34,488 bases of DNA from Sulfuritalea sp. (GCA_021738385.1 JAIPCF010000022.1:1-34488), one strand, 5' to 3'. Shown: positions 17,771 to 24,504, counted from the first letter of the stretch. The notes: generated from the sequence alone by a model not told the origin. Numbers and translations are program-made.

Positions 17771-18079
17771 ATGACTACGAAACGAACAAATCCACGCAAG
17801 GACTTCACCCAAATTGCCTTTGGCGTTGTGCAACAGGCGACAGGGGAAGCGCCGCCTGAACCCGATAGGCCCAAGAAGAACCAGGCGGCAGTGGCTCTTG
17901 GTAGTTTGGGAGGGAGAGCCCGCGCCAAGAAGTTAACAGACGAGGAACGAAAAGAAGCCGCCAAAAAAGCTGTTACGAAGCGGTGGGAGGCTACGAAGCA
18001 GAAACAATCCTCAATGCAGGCTGATTCATCTTCCAAGCGCCAGAAGCACCGTGGAGTGATTCGAGTTCCTGAGGAGTGA
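17771..18079 (+). CDS. Small basic hypothetical protein
   Basis: A 102-aa, very lysine/arginine-rich protein. The centre (AAVALGSLGGRARAKKL, then TDEERKEAAKKAVTKRWEA) is a recurring motif in small basic proteins of proteobacterial accessory regions. Charge suggests nucleic-acid binding, but no fold is recognised. No Shine-Dalgarno precedes the ATG. Its last 89 bp overlap, in antiparallel orientation, the 3' end of the XRE-ImmA/IrrE gene, so the two mRNAs would be complementary over that length. Confidence 0.65.
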   Translation: MTTKRTNPRKDFTQIAFGVVQQATGEAPPEPDRPKKNQAAVALGSLGGRARAKKLTDEERKEAAKKAVTKRWEATKQKQSSMQADSSSKRQKHRGVIRVPEE

Positions 18080-19085
18080 CGCGCAGGAACTGAGCCGCAT
18101 CTTCTATTGAGTAGTGCAGCTCATCCTCAAAATACTTAACGATCGCCGGATATGTTTTGACCCCTTCTTTTGGAAGAGGATGCGGTTCATTCGTGCGGTA
18201 GTTAAGCTTGGATATTTGCATCCACAGATATTGCGCCTCGTTTTTTTGAATTGATTGAAGGCGTGTAGCGCACATTAACAGCGCTTGCATAGAAACCTTC
18301 CAGTACGGCTTAAGGTTGGCAAGGTCTACCAATCGTATTTTCCCAATACGAGCAAACTGTGGCTTCAATTCATCCTCAGGCAACAAGAATTCGGCCGCGA
18401 AAGCATCTGCCTGATCCTCCATGGAATCATCCGGGACTTGGTGCATTAATAGATGCCCAAGTTCGTGCGCCAGAGTGAATCTCCATCGGTCGGTTGGTAT
18501 GTTGGCATTTATAAAAATAACGGGCGGAAGCTCCGCAAGCCGGATACTGGTTGCATCAAGGCTATTGGTTCCAAAGTTAATCGGAACAATGATCACGCCA
18601 GTGCTTTCAATCAACGACGTTATGTTTTTTATCGGCCCATCAGGAAGCCCCCAAGCAGAACGCATCGCTCTTGCCACCTGAATTGGCGATCCGCTATATT
18701 CGTCCAAGTCCAAGACCGGAAGGGTTCGCGTACTTTCAATCTCGACTGACTTCAGGAATTTCTTGAGGTGGATACGGCTCATATTCACTTGTCCCTGAAT
18801 GCGCTTGCGATCCTGAGCCGTGATTGATGCCTTTTTGCGGTAGTAATAGGCGCTTGAACCCCATCCAAGAAGCTCCTCGTTTTGTTGGAAGAACTCAATT
18901 GGAAAGTCCAATGCCTCGCACAAAGAGTCGGCGTGATAGGTCATTACATCGGTTTGCAGGCCACCTTCAATCTTTGCAATTTTTGCTTGAGTGACTCCGA
19001 GAGCACGTCCAAGTTGCTCTTGAGTAAGCCCGCGATATTCGCGGGCGAGAGTGACCATTTCCGGGTTAACTCTTAGTGTGGTCAT
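17991..19085 (-). CDS. XRE-family HTH plus ImmA/IrrE metallopeptidase
   Basis: A 364-aa two-domain protein. Residues 7-66 are an XRE helix-turn-helix (REYRGLTQEQLGRALGVTQAKIAKIEGG). The central part carries an ImmA/IrrE-type zincin: FTLAHELGHLLMH with ligands H207 and H211 and catalytic E208, then EDQADAFAAEFLLP giving the third ligand around E223. Such fusions cleave or inactivate repressors or antitoxins in prophages, ICEs and toxin-antitoxin-like modules. It overlaps the upstream 205-aa gene by 20 nt, so the two form one operon. The last 89 bp overlap the convergent small basic gene. The region is AT-richer than the chromosome around it. Confidence 0.9.
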   Translation of the reverse strand: MTTLRVNPEMVTLAREYRGLTQEQLGRALGVTQAKIAKIEGGLQTDVMTYHADSLCEALDFPIEFFQQNEELLGWGSSAYYYRKKASITAQDRKRIQGQVNMSRIHLKKFLKSVEIESTRTLPVLDLDEYSGSPIQVARAMRSAWGLPDGPIKNITSLIESTGVIIVPINFGTNSLDATSIRLAELPPVIFINANIPTDRWRFTLAHELGHLLMHQVPDDSMEDQADAFAAEFLLPEDELKPQFARIGKIRLVDLANLKPYWKVSMQALLMCATRLQSIQKNEAQYLWMQISKLNYRTNEPHPLPKEGVKTYPAIVKYFEDELHYSIEDAAQFLRVTPQELESLHGASGAWKMNQPALRIVSAS

Positions 19086-19683
19086 TCTTTACCAGTCTAA
19101 TAATTTTTGCTTCTTCACGGCGTTTTACACGCGCGCCCTCATCGCTCTCTTCAGTAGCGATCTTCTTTGAAAACAAATCTTCAACGACAGTGGTTTGTGT
19201 GCTTTCTGTCAAAAGCACGTCCCAATATATTCCACGTCCGCTTGGGCATACCAAATGGATAGCCTGAATAGATTGTCCATCCTCGCTGAGGATATAGCCT
19301 GATTCAAGGTTGTGTGCGGCTTCTATACCTGGCAATTGAACTTGGTTCTTAAATTTATGAACCTGCCCGGTTGGATTGTTTGACGTTCTCAGTTCTTCAT
19401 CAAATTTCTTGAATCGAATAGCCAACTTTGCATCAACCACAAACAAATAGAGCTTTTTTCTCTCGACGATATGAATTCCTGCCGCCTGTCCCGCGTACTT
19501 TGCTGCACCACTGATCATATGGTCATGGAGAAGCGATGCGCGGGATCGTACCGAATGGTCAATTCGTAGATCAATTGGGTACGACTGATAAATGCTCCAC
19601 GCATTGCTGACGACTCTGTAAATGCCAGTCAAACGATCATTACCAAGAATCGCCAATGCATCTTCTCTCTCGATCAGTGCCAT
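19066..19683 (-). CDS. Unknown partner of the XRE-ImmA/IrrE protein
   Basis: A 205-aa protein of unestablished function. There is no signal peptide or membrane segment. A conserved-looking centre (DAKLAIRFKKFDEELRTSNN, PTGQVHKFKNQVQLPGIEAA) is followed by a beta-rich stretch ending LVCPSGRGIYWDVLL; the C-terminal 35 residues are highly charged. I recall similar proteins beside XRE-ImmA/IrrE genes elsewhere, but cannot confirm it here. It is the first gene of the two-gene operon, the place a toxin usually occupies in HigBA-like modules, with the HTH-peptidase as the candidate regulator. The toxin role is inference. Confidence 0.75.
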   Translation of the reverse strand: MALIEREDALAILGNDRLTGIYRVVSNAWSIYQSYPIDLRIDHSVRSRASLLHDHMISGAAKYAGQAAGIHIVERKKLYLFVVDAKLAIRFKKFDEELRTSNNPTGQVHKFKNQVQLPGIEAAHNLESGYILSEDGQSIQAIHLVCPSGRGIYWDVLLTESTQTTVVEDLFSKKIATEESDEGARVKRREEAKIIRLVKNDHTKS

Positions 19684-19715
19684 GGAATCACCATCAGGGT
19701 TACATTCAAGACTTC

Positions 19716-19747
19716 ACTATATCAAAAAACACGAAAGAGCGTGTAAA
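19716..19747 (-). promoter_or_regulatory. Promoter and possible operator of the 205-aa/XRE operon
   Basis: On the minus strand TTTACA (19742-19747) is separated by 18 bp from GATATA (19718-19723), with TATAGT (19716-19721) as an alternative -10. Between them lies the inverted repeat ACACG (19729-19733) / CGTGT (19740-19744), spacer 6 bp. That placement fits repression by the XRE protein encoded by the operon. Motifs are seen directly; their use is inferred. Confidence 0.4.
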
Positions 19748-19768
19748 ATATTCCTGAGATTATTCCTT

Positions 19769-19806
19769 TACTGACAAATACCAAGCGCTACGTATAATTG
19801 TCAGTA
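19769..19806 (+). promoter_or_regulatory. Transposase promoter bracketed by an inverted repeat
   Basis: CTGACA (19771-19776) and TATAAT (19793-19798) are 16 bp apart, a good sigma-70 promoter for the gene at 19830. The 9-bp arms TACTGACAA (19769-19777) and TTGTCAGTA (19798-19806) are perfect inverted copies, one covering the -35 and the other the region just after the -10. This looks like an operator for autoregulation. No matching sequence occurs at the right side of the gene, so it is not a terminal repeat. Confidence 0.55.
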
Positions 19807-19829
19807 TGGAATACGAAAGGGAATAGACC

Positions 19830-20714
19830 ATGAACCGCCTAACCACCAAAGACCGCGCAAGAATCCTCTCAGTCCTTTGTGAGGGTATGGGCGTCAATGC
19901 CGCATGTCGTGTCACCGGCGCGTCAAAGAACACGGTTCTGAAACTGTTGGCTGAAGTCGGCGAAGCCTGCGCCCTGTATCAAGATCGCGTCATGAATGGC
20001 CTGACCTGCAAGCGTATCGAGTGCGACGAGATTTGGTCATTCGTTGGGATGAAAGAGCGCAACGTACCGGAAGAGCTTAAGGGCGTGCTTGGCTTGGGCG
20101 ATGTCTATACCTGGACGGCGATTGATGCCGATACCAAACTCGTACCGTGCTGGCATGTAGGAACCCGCGCTATCGAGTCAGCGCGTCCCTTCATTCAGGA
20201 TTTGGCTGATCGCCTTGTCAATCGGGTTCAACTGACCACAGACGGCCACAAAGCCTATCTGACGGCTGTAGAAGAAGCGTTTGGCCGTGACATCGACTTT
20301 GCGCAGCTCATCAAGATTTATGGCAACGAAGGCCAAACCAAGGAAGATGCGCGGCGCTACAGTCCAGCAGAATGCACCGGGACGGAGAAAACGCGGATCA
20401 CCGGCAACCCGGATATGGAGAACGTATCGACCAGCTACGTCGAGCGCCAGAACCTCACCATGCACATGCACATGCACATGCACATGCGCATGCGCATGCG
20501 GCGCTTCACCCGACTGACCAACGCGTTCTCAAAGAAGCTGGAGAACCACATGCACGCGATCAGCCTCTACTTCATGTACTACAACTTCTGCAAAATTCAC
20601 AAGACGCTGCGGGTCACGCCAGCCATGGAAGCGGGTGTTGCCGATCACGTTTGGGACTTGGAAGAAGTGATTATGATGGCTGATACAAATACATTATTGA
20701 TAGATAACCGCTGA
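19830..20714 (+). CDS. IS1-like transposase, single ORF
   Basis: A 294-aa DDE transposase of the IS1-like type often annotated as IS1 family: HTH near residues 16-42 (GMGVNAACRVTGASKNTVLKLL), then ECDEIWSFVG (D66), LTTDGHKAYL (D138) and STSYVERQNLTM (E205). The C-terminus (FMYYNFCKIHKTLRVTPAME) is complete. Unlike true IS1 there is no insA/insB frameshift. Residues 211-224 alternate Met with His or Arg because of a hexamer repeat. The stop lies 1 bp from the stop of the convergent gene at 20716, leaving no room for a right-end repeat; none is visible on the left either. It is probably a stranded or co-opted transposase. Confidence 0.88.
   Translation: MNRLTTKDRARILSVLCEGMGVNAACRVTGASKNTVLKLLAEVGEACALYQDRVMNGLTCKRIECDEIWSFVGMKERNVPEELKGVLGLGDVYTWTAIDADTKLVPCWHVGTRAIESARPFIQDLADRLVNRVQLTTDGHKAYLTAVEEAFGRDIDFAQLIKIYGNEGQTKEDARRYSPAECTGTEKTRITGNPDMENVSTSYVERQNLTMHMHMHMHMRMRMRRFTRLTNAFSKKLENHMHAISLYFMYYNFCKIHKTLRVTPAMEAGVADHVWDLEEVIMMADTNTLLIDNR
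20460..20501 (+). repeat. Hexanucleotide repeat inside the transposase
   Basis: Seven consecutive hexamers: four ATGCAC, two ATGCGC and one ATGCGG. They encode Met-His and Met-Arg pairs right after the catalytic VERQNLT motif. As I recall the family, the usual sequence here is a short Met-Arg-Met-Ser-Met-Arg-Arg stretch, so this looks like an in-frame expansion by slippage. Because the unit is 6 bp, copy changes keep the frame. Confidence 0.85.
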
Positions 20715-20715
20715 G

Positions 20716-21120
20716 CTAGCTTCCGTGGTCATAAAGCTCAAAGTCCGGATCAAACCAAAGAACGTGAAATATTTCATTGCTCTTATAGCCGACCATCGGC
20801 GCCTTTCCATGAAATCGGAAAGCCCAAAAATGAGTGACGTCTTCTGTTACGTGAGGCGGGATTGGTGCTTTGATTTGATCGCGGGGAATCTTTTCAAAAC
20901 CTTGGCCCTTTTTCGGCAGATTCAATATCTCCATCCATGACTTCTGCGTCAGGATCCGAACCTTGTCGGCAAACGCGGCCTTACCCTCCTGGTTGCAACC
21001 AGTAATGCACCACTTGGGGGAAAGATAACGCAAAGAAAAGGCCGGGTACTCTTCCCCCGACCTCTTTGACGCGCCCGCCCGAATTATTGTCTTTTCGGGC
21101 TTCTTCTCTTTGAACTTCAC
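20716..21120 (-). CDS. Candidate toxin downstream of a Panacea antitoxin
   Basis: A 134-aa soluble protein I do not recognise by family. It has a Lys-rich start, then SLRYLSPKWCITGCNQEGKA, and a conserved-looking end: HFWAFRFHGKAPMVGY, NEIFHVLWFDPDFELYDHGS. The end resembles small ribonuclease-type toxins only loosely. The GTG start (21118-21120) overlaps the TGA of the Panacea gene (GTGA). Panacea domains neutralise many unrelated toxins encoded beside them, which makes this the presumed toxin. It ends 1 bp from the stop of the convergent transposase gene. Confidence 0.7.
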   Translation of the reverse strand: MKFKEKKPEKTIIRAGASKRSGEEYPAFSLRYLSPKWCITGCNQEGKAAFADKVRILTQKSWMEILNLPKKGQGFEKIPRDQIKAPIPPHVTEDVTHFWAFRFHGKAPMVGYKSNEIFHVLWFDPDFELYDHGS

Positions 21121-21560
21121 TCAGCAACTATGATGGTATCAAAATAATTCTTCATTGCCGCGTGCGTAATTACCCCGCCATCCGCAGCTTCCTTCCATGG
21201 AGGTTCCCCGTGGGTCATGTTGCGCAGTTTCCACCCGGAATATTGACCAAAAAAGCTATAGACACTATCAAGAACTTCTTTGGCATTGTCGTCGTACTTA
21301 TCCATATCGATTTGCTCATCAAATTCGATTGAATCAGAACCATGTTGTTTAAAACGGTGATACAGCTCGGCTACTACGGGACCATGCGTCCAAGCTTCGA
21401 TCTGCTCTTTGAATAGGGGTTTGCTATGGACGGCTAAGTATGTTCCCTGAGCGTAATAAACCAACTTCTGTAGCTTCAGGTTTGACATTGGCTCGCCAAC
21501 ATCATCATCGGTGCGCGACCGAGCAAGAAGATAATTGGCTACGTCGTGACATGTAAGCAT
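21117..21560 (-). CDS. Panacea (DUF4065, SocA/GepA-like) antitoxin-type protein
   Basis: A 147-aa protein with the Panacea signature: HDVANYLLARS near the start, then SNLKLQKLVYYAQGTYLAVH, FKEQIEAWTHGPVVAELYHRF, and a C-terminal region with LRNMTHGEPPW. Panacea proteins act as hyper-promiscuous antitoxins, and the Caulobacter SocA member is a proteolytic adaptor. The ATG at 21558-21560 has AGAGGG six nt upstream; a further ATG nine codons up (21587) has no such site. The downstream gene overlaps by 4 nt. Antitoxin-first order is common in this family. Confidence 0.9.
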   Translation of the reverse strand: MLTCHDVANYLLARSRTDDDVGEPMSNLKLQKLVYYAQGTYLAVHSKPLFKEQIEAWTHGPVVAELYHRFKQHGSDSIEFDEQIDMDKYDDNAKEVLDSVYSFFGQYSGWKLRNMTHGEPPWKEAADGGVITHAAMKNYFDTIIVAE

Positions 21561-21579
21561 GGCGTGCCCTCTAGGTAAA

Positions 21580-21630
21580 TTATGCACAAAACTGTTGATA
21601 AGTATGTGTGCAAACTTGTGGATAAGTCAA
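21580..21630 (-). promoter_or_regulatory. Promoter of the Panacea operon with DnaA-box-like repeats
   Basis: On the minus strand TTGACT (21625-21630) and CATACT (21601-21606) are 18 bp apart, a plausible promoter with about 33 nt of leader. Two related direct repeats begin CTTATC-N-ACA. Three 9-mers resemble DnaA boxes: TTATCCACA (21617-21625, minus, perfect consensus), TTATCAACA (21593-21601, minus) and TTATGCACA (21580-21588, plus, fits TTWTNCACA). An AT-rich tract follows at 21626-21680. They may be operators for the antitoxin rather than DnaA sites. Confidence 0.5.
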
Positions 21631-21685
21631 TACAAAAGAAACAATACTGTATATATAATCAGTTATTGGAGTCAATCAATAATTT

Positions 21686-21736
21686 GTAACAGCCCCAATC
21701 TCAAACTGAACCACGACCAACTGCCACGGCTGTTAC
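21686..21736. repeat. Inverted repeat beyond the dadA-like gene
   Basis: GTAACAGCC (21686-21694) and GGCTGTTAC (21728-21736) are perfect 9-bp inverted copies separated by 33 bp, followed at once by the palindrome CCCGGT-GG-ACCGGG. It lies between the 3' end of the dadA-like gene and the Panacea promoter, at the edge of the AT-rich island. It may be a long-loop terminator or a boundary mark. Confidence 0.4.
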
Positions 21737-21766
21737 CCGGTGGACCGGGGTCTTTCGGGGAAGTGC

Positions 21767-23059
21767 TTATCCCTGCAAAGTAAAACCATCCAGGGAAATG
21801 ATCGGGGCCGCACCCTGGATCAGGTCGGCCAGAATGCGGGCGCTGCCCAGCGCCAGCGTCCAGCCCAGCGCACCGTGGCCGCAATTGAAGAACAGGTTGG
21901 CGTAAGGGCTTGCCCCCAGTATGGGGGTGCCTTTTGGCGTTGCCGGGCGCAAGCCGGCCCAGGGCTGCATGGCGTCCGGTCCTTGCGTGTAATCGGCTGC
22001 GGAAGGAAAGGCGCGCTCGGCCTCGAGAAACAACTGCTTGACCCGTACCGGATCGATCCGGTTTGAATATCCCGCGATATCCGCCATCCCCGCAACTCGC
22101 AGCGAAGTGCCGCTTGCGCTCGAGAGCGGTGCATAGACCACCTTGCGAGTTGCATCGGTAATGCTGGTGCCCAGGGTCGGGATGCCTGCCCGAGGCGGCA
22201 AGGTGACGCTATATCCCTTGAGAGGATAGATGGGCAGGCGAATGCCCAGAGGGCGCGCCAACGCCTCGCTTTGCACGCCGAGGCTCATCACGCAAAGATC
22301 GGTGGGTTGTGAGCCCGCTGAGGTCTCTATCGCGGTGACGCGACCTTCATGAGTTGCCAGGCCGGTGACGCAGGTATCAAAACGGAAGGCCACGCCGAGT
22401 TTGCGCAAGCTGGTTTCGAGGCCCTGACAGAAGCGGTAGCAGTCGCCCACTTCTTCGCTCAGCGTATGGATGCCGCCGATGAGCCGGCGACCCAATTCCG
22501 ACTGCGGGTTGCCGAGCATTGGTTCGAGATCAATGCATTGGTCGCGGTCAAGCGCGGTCTGCTCGCAGCCAAGTGAGCGTTGAAAGTCGAGCAGGCGACG
22601 TGCAGCGTCAAAATCGGCCGGGTCGGAAAAAACGACGAGTTTGCCGTTATTTGCATAGCCGAAGTCGATGCTTTCCTCACTAATCAAGCGGTGCATCAGC
22701 TCACGGCTATAAAACGACAGTGCGAGCAGCCGGCGCGTTGAAAGATTGCTGGTACTACGCTTGCAGGCCAGTACAAATTCCAGTAGCCAACGCCATTGCC
22801 GCGGATTGAAGGTCGGATAAAAGCGCAGCGGCGCGTCGCGGCGCAGCAGCCAGGGCGGTACTTTCGGCAAGACGCCGGGGCCGGCCAGCGGCGCGACATA
22901 GGAATAGGAAAGCTGGGCACCATTGGCGAAGCTGGTCTCCAGAGCCACGCCCTTGTTGCGCTCGATAATTTCTACCTTGTGCCCATCGCGGGCCAGGTAC
23001 CACGCGGTGGTAAGGCCGGTGACGCCGGCGCCAAGTACAGTGATGTGCATGTTGGCCAT
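21767..23059 (-). CDS. dadA: D-amino acid dehydrogenase, DadA-like
   Basis: A 430-aa FAD-dependent oxidoreductase of the DAO superfamily. The dinucleotide fold starts at once: ITVLGAGVTGLTTAWYLARDG (GxGxxG near residues 10-15) ending in the acidic EIIER. Further DadA hallmarks are ETSFANGAQLSYSYVAPLAGPGV, YPLKGYSVTLP, and the C-terminal WAGLRPATPKGTPILG with NLFFNCGHGALGWTLALGSA. It deaminates D-amino acids (D-Ala class) and feeds electrons to the respiratory chain. No alanine racemase lies alongside. ATG at 23057-23059 is used; the ATG at 23050 (MHITVLG) is equally possible, as neither has a strong ribosome site. It is divergent from the CDF gene. Confidence 0.88.
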   Translation of the reverse strand: MANMHITVLGAGVTGLTTAWYLARDGHKVEIIERNKGVALETSFANGAQLSYSYVAPLAGPGVLPKVPPWLLRRDAPLRFYPTFNPRQWRWLLEFVLACKRSTSNLSTRRLLALSFYSRELMHRLISEESIDFGYANNGKLVVFSDPADFDAARRLLDFQRSLGCEQTALDRDQCIDLEPMLGNPQSELGRRLIGGIHTLSEEVGDCYRFCQGLETSLRKLGVAFRFDTCVTGLATHEGRVTAIETSAGSQPTDLCVMSLGVQSEALARPLGIRLPIYPLKGYSVTLPPRAGIPTLGTSITDATRKVVYAPLSSASGTSLRVAGMADIAGYSNRIDPVRVKQLFLEAERAFPSAADYTQGPDAMQPWAGLRPATPKGTPILGASPYANLFFNCGHGALGWTLALGSARILADLIQGAAPIISLDGFTLQG

Positions 23060-23195
23060 AGTCTAGCAGTAGCAGCATGCAGCAATGGATCGTTACGAAG
23101 AGCCGTCAATGACGGACGAGATTGAATGTCCAGGATGTGCTTGCTGCGCTCCCTGGCGCAATAGAATGTAGGGCCTTCGCACTTTCAATTTGTCC

Positions 23196-24392
23196 ATGTC
23201 CGGCGAAACCCCATCTCACAAGACAGCCGATCCTCAAGCTGGCACTGCGCAGTCGCAGGAAGACACACGTTTCAAGGAGGGTCAGCGCATCACCTGGGTC
23301 AGTGTCGCGGTCAATCTTGTGTTGACCAGCATGCAGTTGGTGGTCGGTTTTCTTGCGCATTCGCAAAGCCTGATCGCGGACGCAATGCACACCTTGTCGG
23401 ATATCGTTGCCGATACTTTTGTATTGTTCGCCAACCGCAAAGGCGCTGAGGCGGCCGATGCCGACCATCCCTATGGTCACGGCCGGTTTGAAACCGCAGC
23501 CTCACTGGTGCTGGGACTGCTTCTGGCGGGTACCGGTGCTGGCATTCTGTTTTCTGCCGCGATTCGCCTGCAGGATATTGGCAGTGTGCCGCCGGTCGGC
23601 GTTGCTGCAATGTGGGCCGCTCTGTTTACCCTGGCGGCCAAGGAAGGATTATTTCGTTACATGTTGGCGACGGCAGAGCGGTTGCGTTCGCCCATGTTGG
23701 TGGCCAACGCGTGGCACGCTCGCGCCGACGCGCTTTCGTCATTGGTCGTGGCGGTGGGTATTGGTGGTGCCTTGTTGGGTTTCAATTTCGCCGATTCGGT
23801 CGCCGCCATCATCGTCGGCGCCATGATTATCCGTGTCGGTTTCAAGTTTGCCTGGGAAGCCATCCGAGAGCTGATCGATACCGGACTTTCGGTGGAGGAG
23901 GTTGCTGCGATTCGCCATACCATCGCCAGCACCTCCGGAGTGCTGGGTATGCATGAACTGCGTACCCGCCGCATGGCGCATCAGGTTTTGGTAGATGCCC
24001 ACGTGCAGGTCAACCCCCGCATCAGCGTCTCCGAGGGGCACCGCGTCGCTGAGTCTGCGCGGCAGCGAGTGCTGGACCGGCACCCTGAGGTCCTCGATGT
24101 CCTGGTCCACGTCGATGCCGAAAATGATTTGCTGGCCGACGCTGCGGTTCAATTGCCCGACCGGGCCGTTCTTCTTGAGCACCTGCTCAAGATGATCAAT
24201 GCCCGTCCGCCTGGGTTCGAAACGACGACCCTGCACTACCTCGGCACAAAAGTCGAGGCAGAGATATTTTTACCCCCCGGGTTTGCCGACGAAGCCAGAC
24301 TGGCAGAGATCGGGCGCCGGGTGGAAGAAGCCCTGCCGGACGATCCCTGGTTTGTCGCTATTCGCCTGAATCAGCGAGTCGCACCAATTTAG
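23196..24392 (+). CDS. Cation diffusion facilitator (CDF) metal-efflux protein
   Basis: A 398-aa inner-membrane antiporter. The metal site is formed by HTLSD in the second helix (H65, D69) and HARAD in the fifth (H174, D178), the HD-HD set seen mostly in Zn-transporting CDFs. DHPYGHGRFE follows the second helix. Six hydrophobic segments are visible between about 33 and 220. The C-terminal cytoplasmic domain (HVQVNPRISVSEGHRVAE, VLVHVDAEND) is longer than usual, extending another 90 residues. Start is ATG 23196, with TTG 23190 as alternative; neither has a clear Shine-Dalgarno. The stop codon lies inside the distal NtrC site of glnA. Confidence 0.88.
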   Translation: MSGETPSHKTADPQAGTAQSQEDTRFKEGQRITWVSVAVNLVLTSMQLVVGFLAHSQSLIADAMHTLSDIVADTFVLFANRKGAEAADADHPYGHGRFETAASLVLGLLLAGTGAGILFSAAIRLQDIGSVPPVGVAAMWAALFTLAAKEGLFRYMLATAERLRSPMLVANAWHARADALSSLVVAVGIGGALLGFNFADSVAAIIVGAMIIRVGFKFAWEAIRELIDTGLSVEEVAAIRHTIASTSGVLGMHELRTRRMAHQVLVDAHVQVNPRISVSEGHRVAESARQRVLDRHPEVLDVLVHVDAENDLLADAAVQLPDRAVLLEHLLKMINARPPGFETTTLHYLGTKVEAEIFLPPGFADEARLAEIGRRVEEALPDDPWFVAIRLNQRVAPI

Positions 24393-24396
24393 TGCA
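24381..24396. promoter_or_regulatory. NtrC-binding site, distal
   Basis: GCACCAATTTAGTGCA contains the dyad GCAC-N7-GTGC of the NtrC consensus (E. coli glnA has GCAC-TATTTTG-GTGC). It lies exactly 30 bp, about three helical turns, from the next site, so dimers would sit on the same face. It overlaps the CDF stop codon at 24390-24392. Confidence 0.75.
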
Positions 24397-24410
24397 GAAA
24401 TTCTATAAAC

Positions 24411-24426
24411 GCACAACCATGGTGCA
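24411..24426. promoter_or_regulatory. NtrC-binding site, proximal
   Basis: GCACAACCATGGTGCA is an excellent match to GCAC-N5-TGGTGC, the strong NtrC site of glnA promoters. It lies about 70 bp upstream of the -24 element, the usual enhancer distance. Confidence 0.82.
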
Positions 24427-24488
24427 TCTGTCTGGCTACCGATAAGCCAAAAGCCTTGTGGCACAATCGCTTGTTTTGTTGGGGCGAG

Positions 24489-24504
24489 TGGCACGCAATC
24501 TGCT
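24489..24504 (+). promoter_or_regulatory. Sigma-54 promoter of glnA
   Basis: TGGCACG-CAAT-CTGCT matches TGGCACG-N4-TTGCW with one deviation and keeps the obligatory GG-N10-GC. The mRNA would start near 24516 and carry a leader of about 105 nt with the small hairpin GTGCCG-T-CGGCAC at 24536-24548. A second TGGCAC at 24459 has wrong -12 spacing. Confidence 0.82.

Noticed and set aside
19690-20730. Terminal inverted repeats of an IS around the IS1-like transposase
   Set aside because: The left dyad has no partner on the right, and the neighbouring gene's stop is 1 bp from the transposase stop.
21686-21736. Integron attC site
   Set aside because: The ends do not fit RYYYAAC and GTTRRRY, there is no integrase, and no cassette series.
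24459-24475. Second sigma-54 promoter at the upstream TGGCAC
   Set aside because: The dinucleotide 10 bp after GG is TG, not GC, so the -12 element is wrong.
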